Part shown: positions 62,474 through 64,000 of the stretch, in pieces
How positions within the stretch are numbered: the first letter of the stretch is position 1
Layout: each line of letters begins with the position of its first letter
Assembly: GCA_965228625.1 (NCBI GenBank)
Contig: OZ245829.1
Coordinates: forward strand, 3,844,001-3,908,000
Reading direction: 5' to 3'
DNA: 64,000 bases
Source: UBA2767 sp965228625
Lineage (GTDB): Bacteria > Pseudomonadota > Alphaproteobacteria > Rhizobiales > Methyloligellaceae
Program-made: the position numbers and the translations under genes
The notes under the pieces: model-generated
Seen by the model: only the letters and a program-made list of their open reading frames with translations
Told to the model about the DNA's origin: nothing
Database searches by the model: none

Positions 62474-63607
62474 ATGTCGCTCATAACCTATTTGACGCGT
62501 ATCCATTTCGCGGACGATGTCGCCGAAGACGCGCTGAGGGCAGAGTGCATCGCGAACGCGATCAGCCATGCGCTTGTCATCACCGATGAAGGGGTGGCGA
62601 GTGCGGGTCTGCTCGACCGGGTCCTGGGTGCTTTCGACACGAAGACGGGAGTTACCGTTTTCACGGATACGCCCGAGAATCCAACCGAGGATGCCTGCAT
62701 CGACGCCCTCGAGGTTTATCGCGAGAACGAATGTGACGGGCTGATCGCGCTCGGCGGCGGATCGGCCATGGACCTGACAAAAGCCGTGGCATTGCTCGCC
62801 AGTCACGGCGGAGAACTCGTCTCCTATGCGGCCGTCGAAGGCGGCACCGCCCGCATCAAGGACACCCTGCCTCCCGTGATCGCCATTCCGACCACCGCGG
62901 GAACGGGGTCCGAGGTTGGTCGCGGCGCCGTCATCGTTCTGCGGGACAACCGGAAACTGGGAATTCTCAGCCCGTTCCTGATTCCGAAAGCCGCAATCTG
63001 CGACGCAACAATGACGCTCACATTGCCGCCCTCCATAACGGCGGCAACGGGGATGGACGCAATCACGCATTGCGTCGAGACCTACATTTCGACTGCCTAC
63101 AATCCCCCTGCGGACGGCATCGCCATTGAAGGCCTGAAACGGGCGGCGTCGAATATCCGGCAGGCGACCGGAGACGGATCGGACATAGACGCACGTCGGG
63201 AAATGATGGCGGCGGCACTGAACGGCGCTTTGGCATTTCAGAAGGGGTTGGGCGGCGTGCATGCGATGAGCCACGCACTCGGTGGCTTGCCCGGTCACTC
63301 GCTGCATCACGGTATTCTCAACGCGATCCTTCTTCCGCACGTCCTTCGTTTCAATGAACCCGCGGTCGGTGAGCGTTACGGCGCGTTGAAATTTGCCATG
63401 GGACTGCCTGAAAAAGCTGACATCGCGTCAACCCTGACGAACCTCGTTTCGGAGCTGGGTCTGCCAACCCGGCTGCGAGAGTTGGGGATCACCGAAGACG
63501 AGATCGAAAGATCGGCGGTGCAGTCGGAAAAGGATCACACCAGCTCGACAAATCCACGCAAGGCCACCGTGGGCGACTATCGTCAGCTGCTTCAGGCGGC
63601 ATTCTAG
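62474..63607 (+). CDS. Iron-containing alcohol dehydrogenase
   Basis: This 377-residue group III alcohol dehydrogenase binds NAD through GGGSAMD (94-100). The metal ligands are Asp195 and His199 (GMDAITH), His267 (HAMSHALGG) and His279 (GHSLHHG). It would interconvert an alcohol and an aldehyde or ketone. The aldehyde dehydrogenase gene 16 bases downstream suggests sequential oxidation to a carboxylate. ATG 62474 is preferred over an upstream in-frame codon. The substrate is unknown. Confidence 0.93.
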   Translation: MSLITYLTRIHFADDVAEDALRAECIANAISHALVITDEGVASAGLLDRVLGAFDTKTGVTVFTDTPENPTEDACIDALEVYRENECDGLIALGGGSAMDLTKAVALLASHGGELVSYAAVEGGTARIKDTLPPVIAIPTTAGTGSEVGRGAVIVLRDNRKLGILSPFLIPKAAICDATMTLTLPPSITAATGMDAITHCVETYISTAYNPPADGIAIEGLKRAASNIRQATGDGSDIDARREMMAAALNGALAFQKGLGGVHAMSHALGGLPGHSLHHGILNAILLPHVLRFNEPAVGERYGALKFAMGLPEKADIASTLTNLVSELGLPTRLRELGITEDEIERSAVQSEKDHTSSTNPRKATVGDYRQLLQAAF

Positions 63608-63623
63608 CAAGTGAGGTTTCGAC

Positions 63624-64000
63624 ATGAGCGGCGACGTTAAGCGCAATCTGATCGCGGGCGAGTGGCGCGGCGGCGGGAATACCGTGGCGAACATCAACCC
63701 GTCCGACACGAATGATGTCGTCGGCGACTATGCGGTTGCTTCGAAAGAGGACGTATCCGCGGCGATCCGGGCGGCTGAGGACGCAGCAGCCGACTGGGGT
63801 CGGAGTGGCATACAGCAGCGCCATGACATTCTCCAGCAGGCGAGCACCGAGATATTCGAGCGCCGCGATGAAATTGGTCGCCTGCTCTCGCGCGAGGAGG
63901 GCAAGACCCTTGCGGAAGGCATTGGCGAGACAATCCGTGCGGCCCAGATTTTCGGCTTTTTCGCCGGCGAGTGTCTGCGTCTCAAAGGTGAAAAACTTGC
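63624..64000 (+). CDS. NAD(P)-dependent aldehyde dehydrogenase (3' partial)
   Basis: The first 125 residues are present before the window ends. They include INPSDTNDVVGDYA, AAEDAAADWGRSGIQQRHDI and REEGKTLAEGIGETIRAAQIF, which match the N-terminal part of the aldehyde dehydrogenase superfamily, in a branch near 2,5-dioxovalerate (alpha-ketoglutarate semialdehyde) dehydrogenases. The catalytic Cys and Glu lie beyond the window. With the upstream alcohol dehydrogenase and FAH protein it forms a likely catabolic set. Confidence 0.88.
   Translation, partial: MSGDVKRNLIAGEWRGGGNTVANINPSDTNDVVGDYAVASKEDVSAAIRAAEDAAADWGRSGIQQRHDILQQASTEIFERRDEIGRLLSREEGKTLAEGIGETIRAAQIFGFFAGECLRLKGEKL

Overview
The window looks like chromosomal DNA of a GC-rich alphaproteobacterium, most likely of the order Hyphomicrobiales (Rhizobiales). 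The best evidence is the gene order murA, DUF2948, hisD, UPF0262, low-molecular-weight phosphatase, infA, maf, yacG, tRNA-Phe, which is characteristic of that order as I know it. A PodJ-like polarity factor, a DUF952-pyrD pair and a DUF6460 protein fit the same group. No species can be named from the sequence alone. I see no CRISPR array, insertion sequence, integrase, rRNA or prophage.

Region 1 (1-2.9 kb) is foreign in composition. It is AT-rich and carries three tandem secreted trypsin-like (S1A) proteins. The first has lost two catalytic residues, the second has the full triad but no visible activation site, and the third is a textbook zymogen. Region 2 (2.9-13 kb) is ordinary chromosome: pyrophosphatase, DUF805, a universal stress protein behind an FNR/FixK-like box, a CoA-transferase of unusual domain order, TerB and DUF1194 proteins, a lone flagellin, a D-malate/tartrate dehydrogenase, AzlCD, and two small membrane-anchor proteins. 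Region 3 (13-28.4 kb) holds a cold-shock gene with a structured leader, DUF952-pyrD, a YfgD-like reductase, a likely D-glutamate pathway pair (DgcN-DgcA), a cyclic-nucleotide-domain/thioredoxin-reductase-like fusion without redox cysteines, a crotonase/CoA-transferase pair with a truncated MaoC-like ORF, a MATE exporter, the Lhr-like helicase plus PdeM pair, and a TSUP exporter pair.

Region 4 (28.6-46.4 kb) is rich in polarity, signalling and transport. It has PodJ, YjbQ, a DUF4212/SSS sodium symporter operon with proline iminopeptidase, and a CrbR/CrbS-like response regulator and symporter-kinase next to that symporter. MscL follows, then a TadG-like protein with a receiver-EAL phosphodiesterase and a divergent hybrid kinase with an Hpt domain. 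Region 5 (46.4-54.8 kb) has tRNA-Thr, a TPR/beta-barrel plus FecR-domain pair behind possible operator repeats, and the conserved murA-to-tRNA-Phe block. Region 6 (54.8-57.6 kb) is somewhat less GC-rich, lies directly behind tRNA-Phe and carries a GST and a DUF3179 protein. Region 7 (57.6-64 kb) has a radical SAM enzyme, a CBS-domain protein and a probable catabolic locus: FAH-family enzyme, periplasmic binding protein, iron-type alcohol dehydrogenase, and an aldehyde dehydrogenase cut by the window end.

The most unusual parts are the trypsin cluster with its pseudoprotease, the 26-residue anchor microprotein beside a larger protein with a similar anchor, the fused CNB/thioredoxin-reductase-like protein, and the co-located symporter and symporter-kinase signalling genes.
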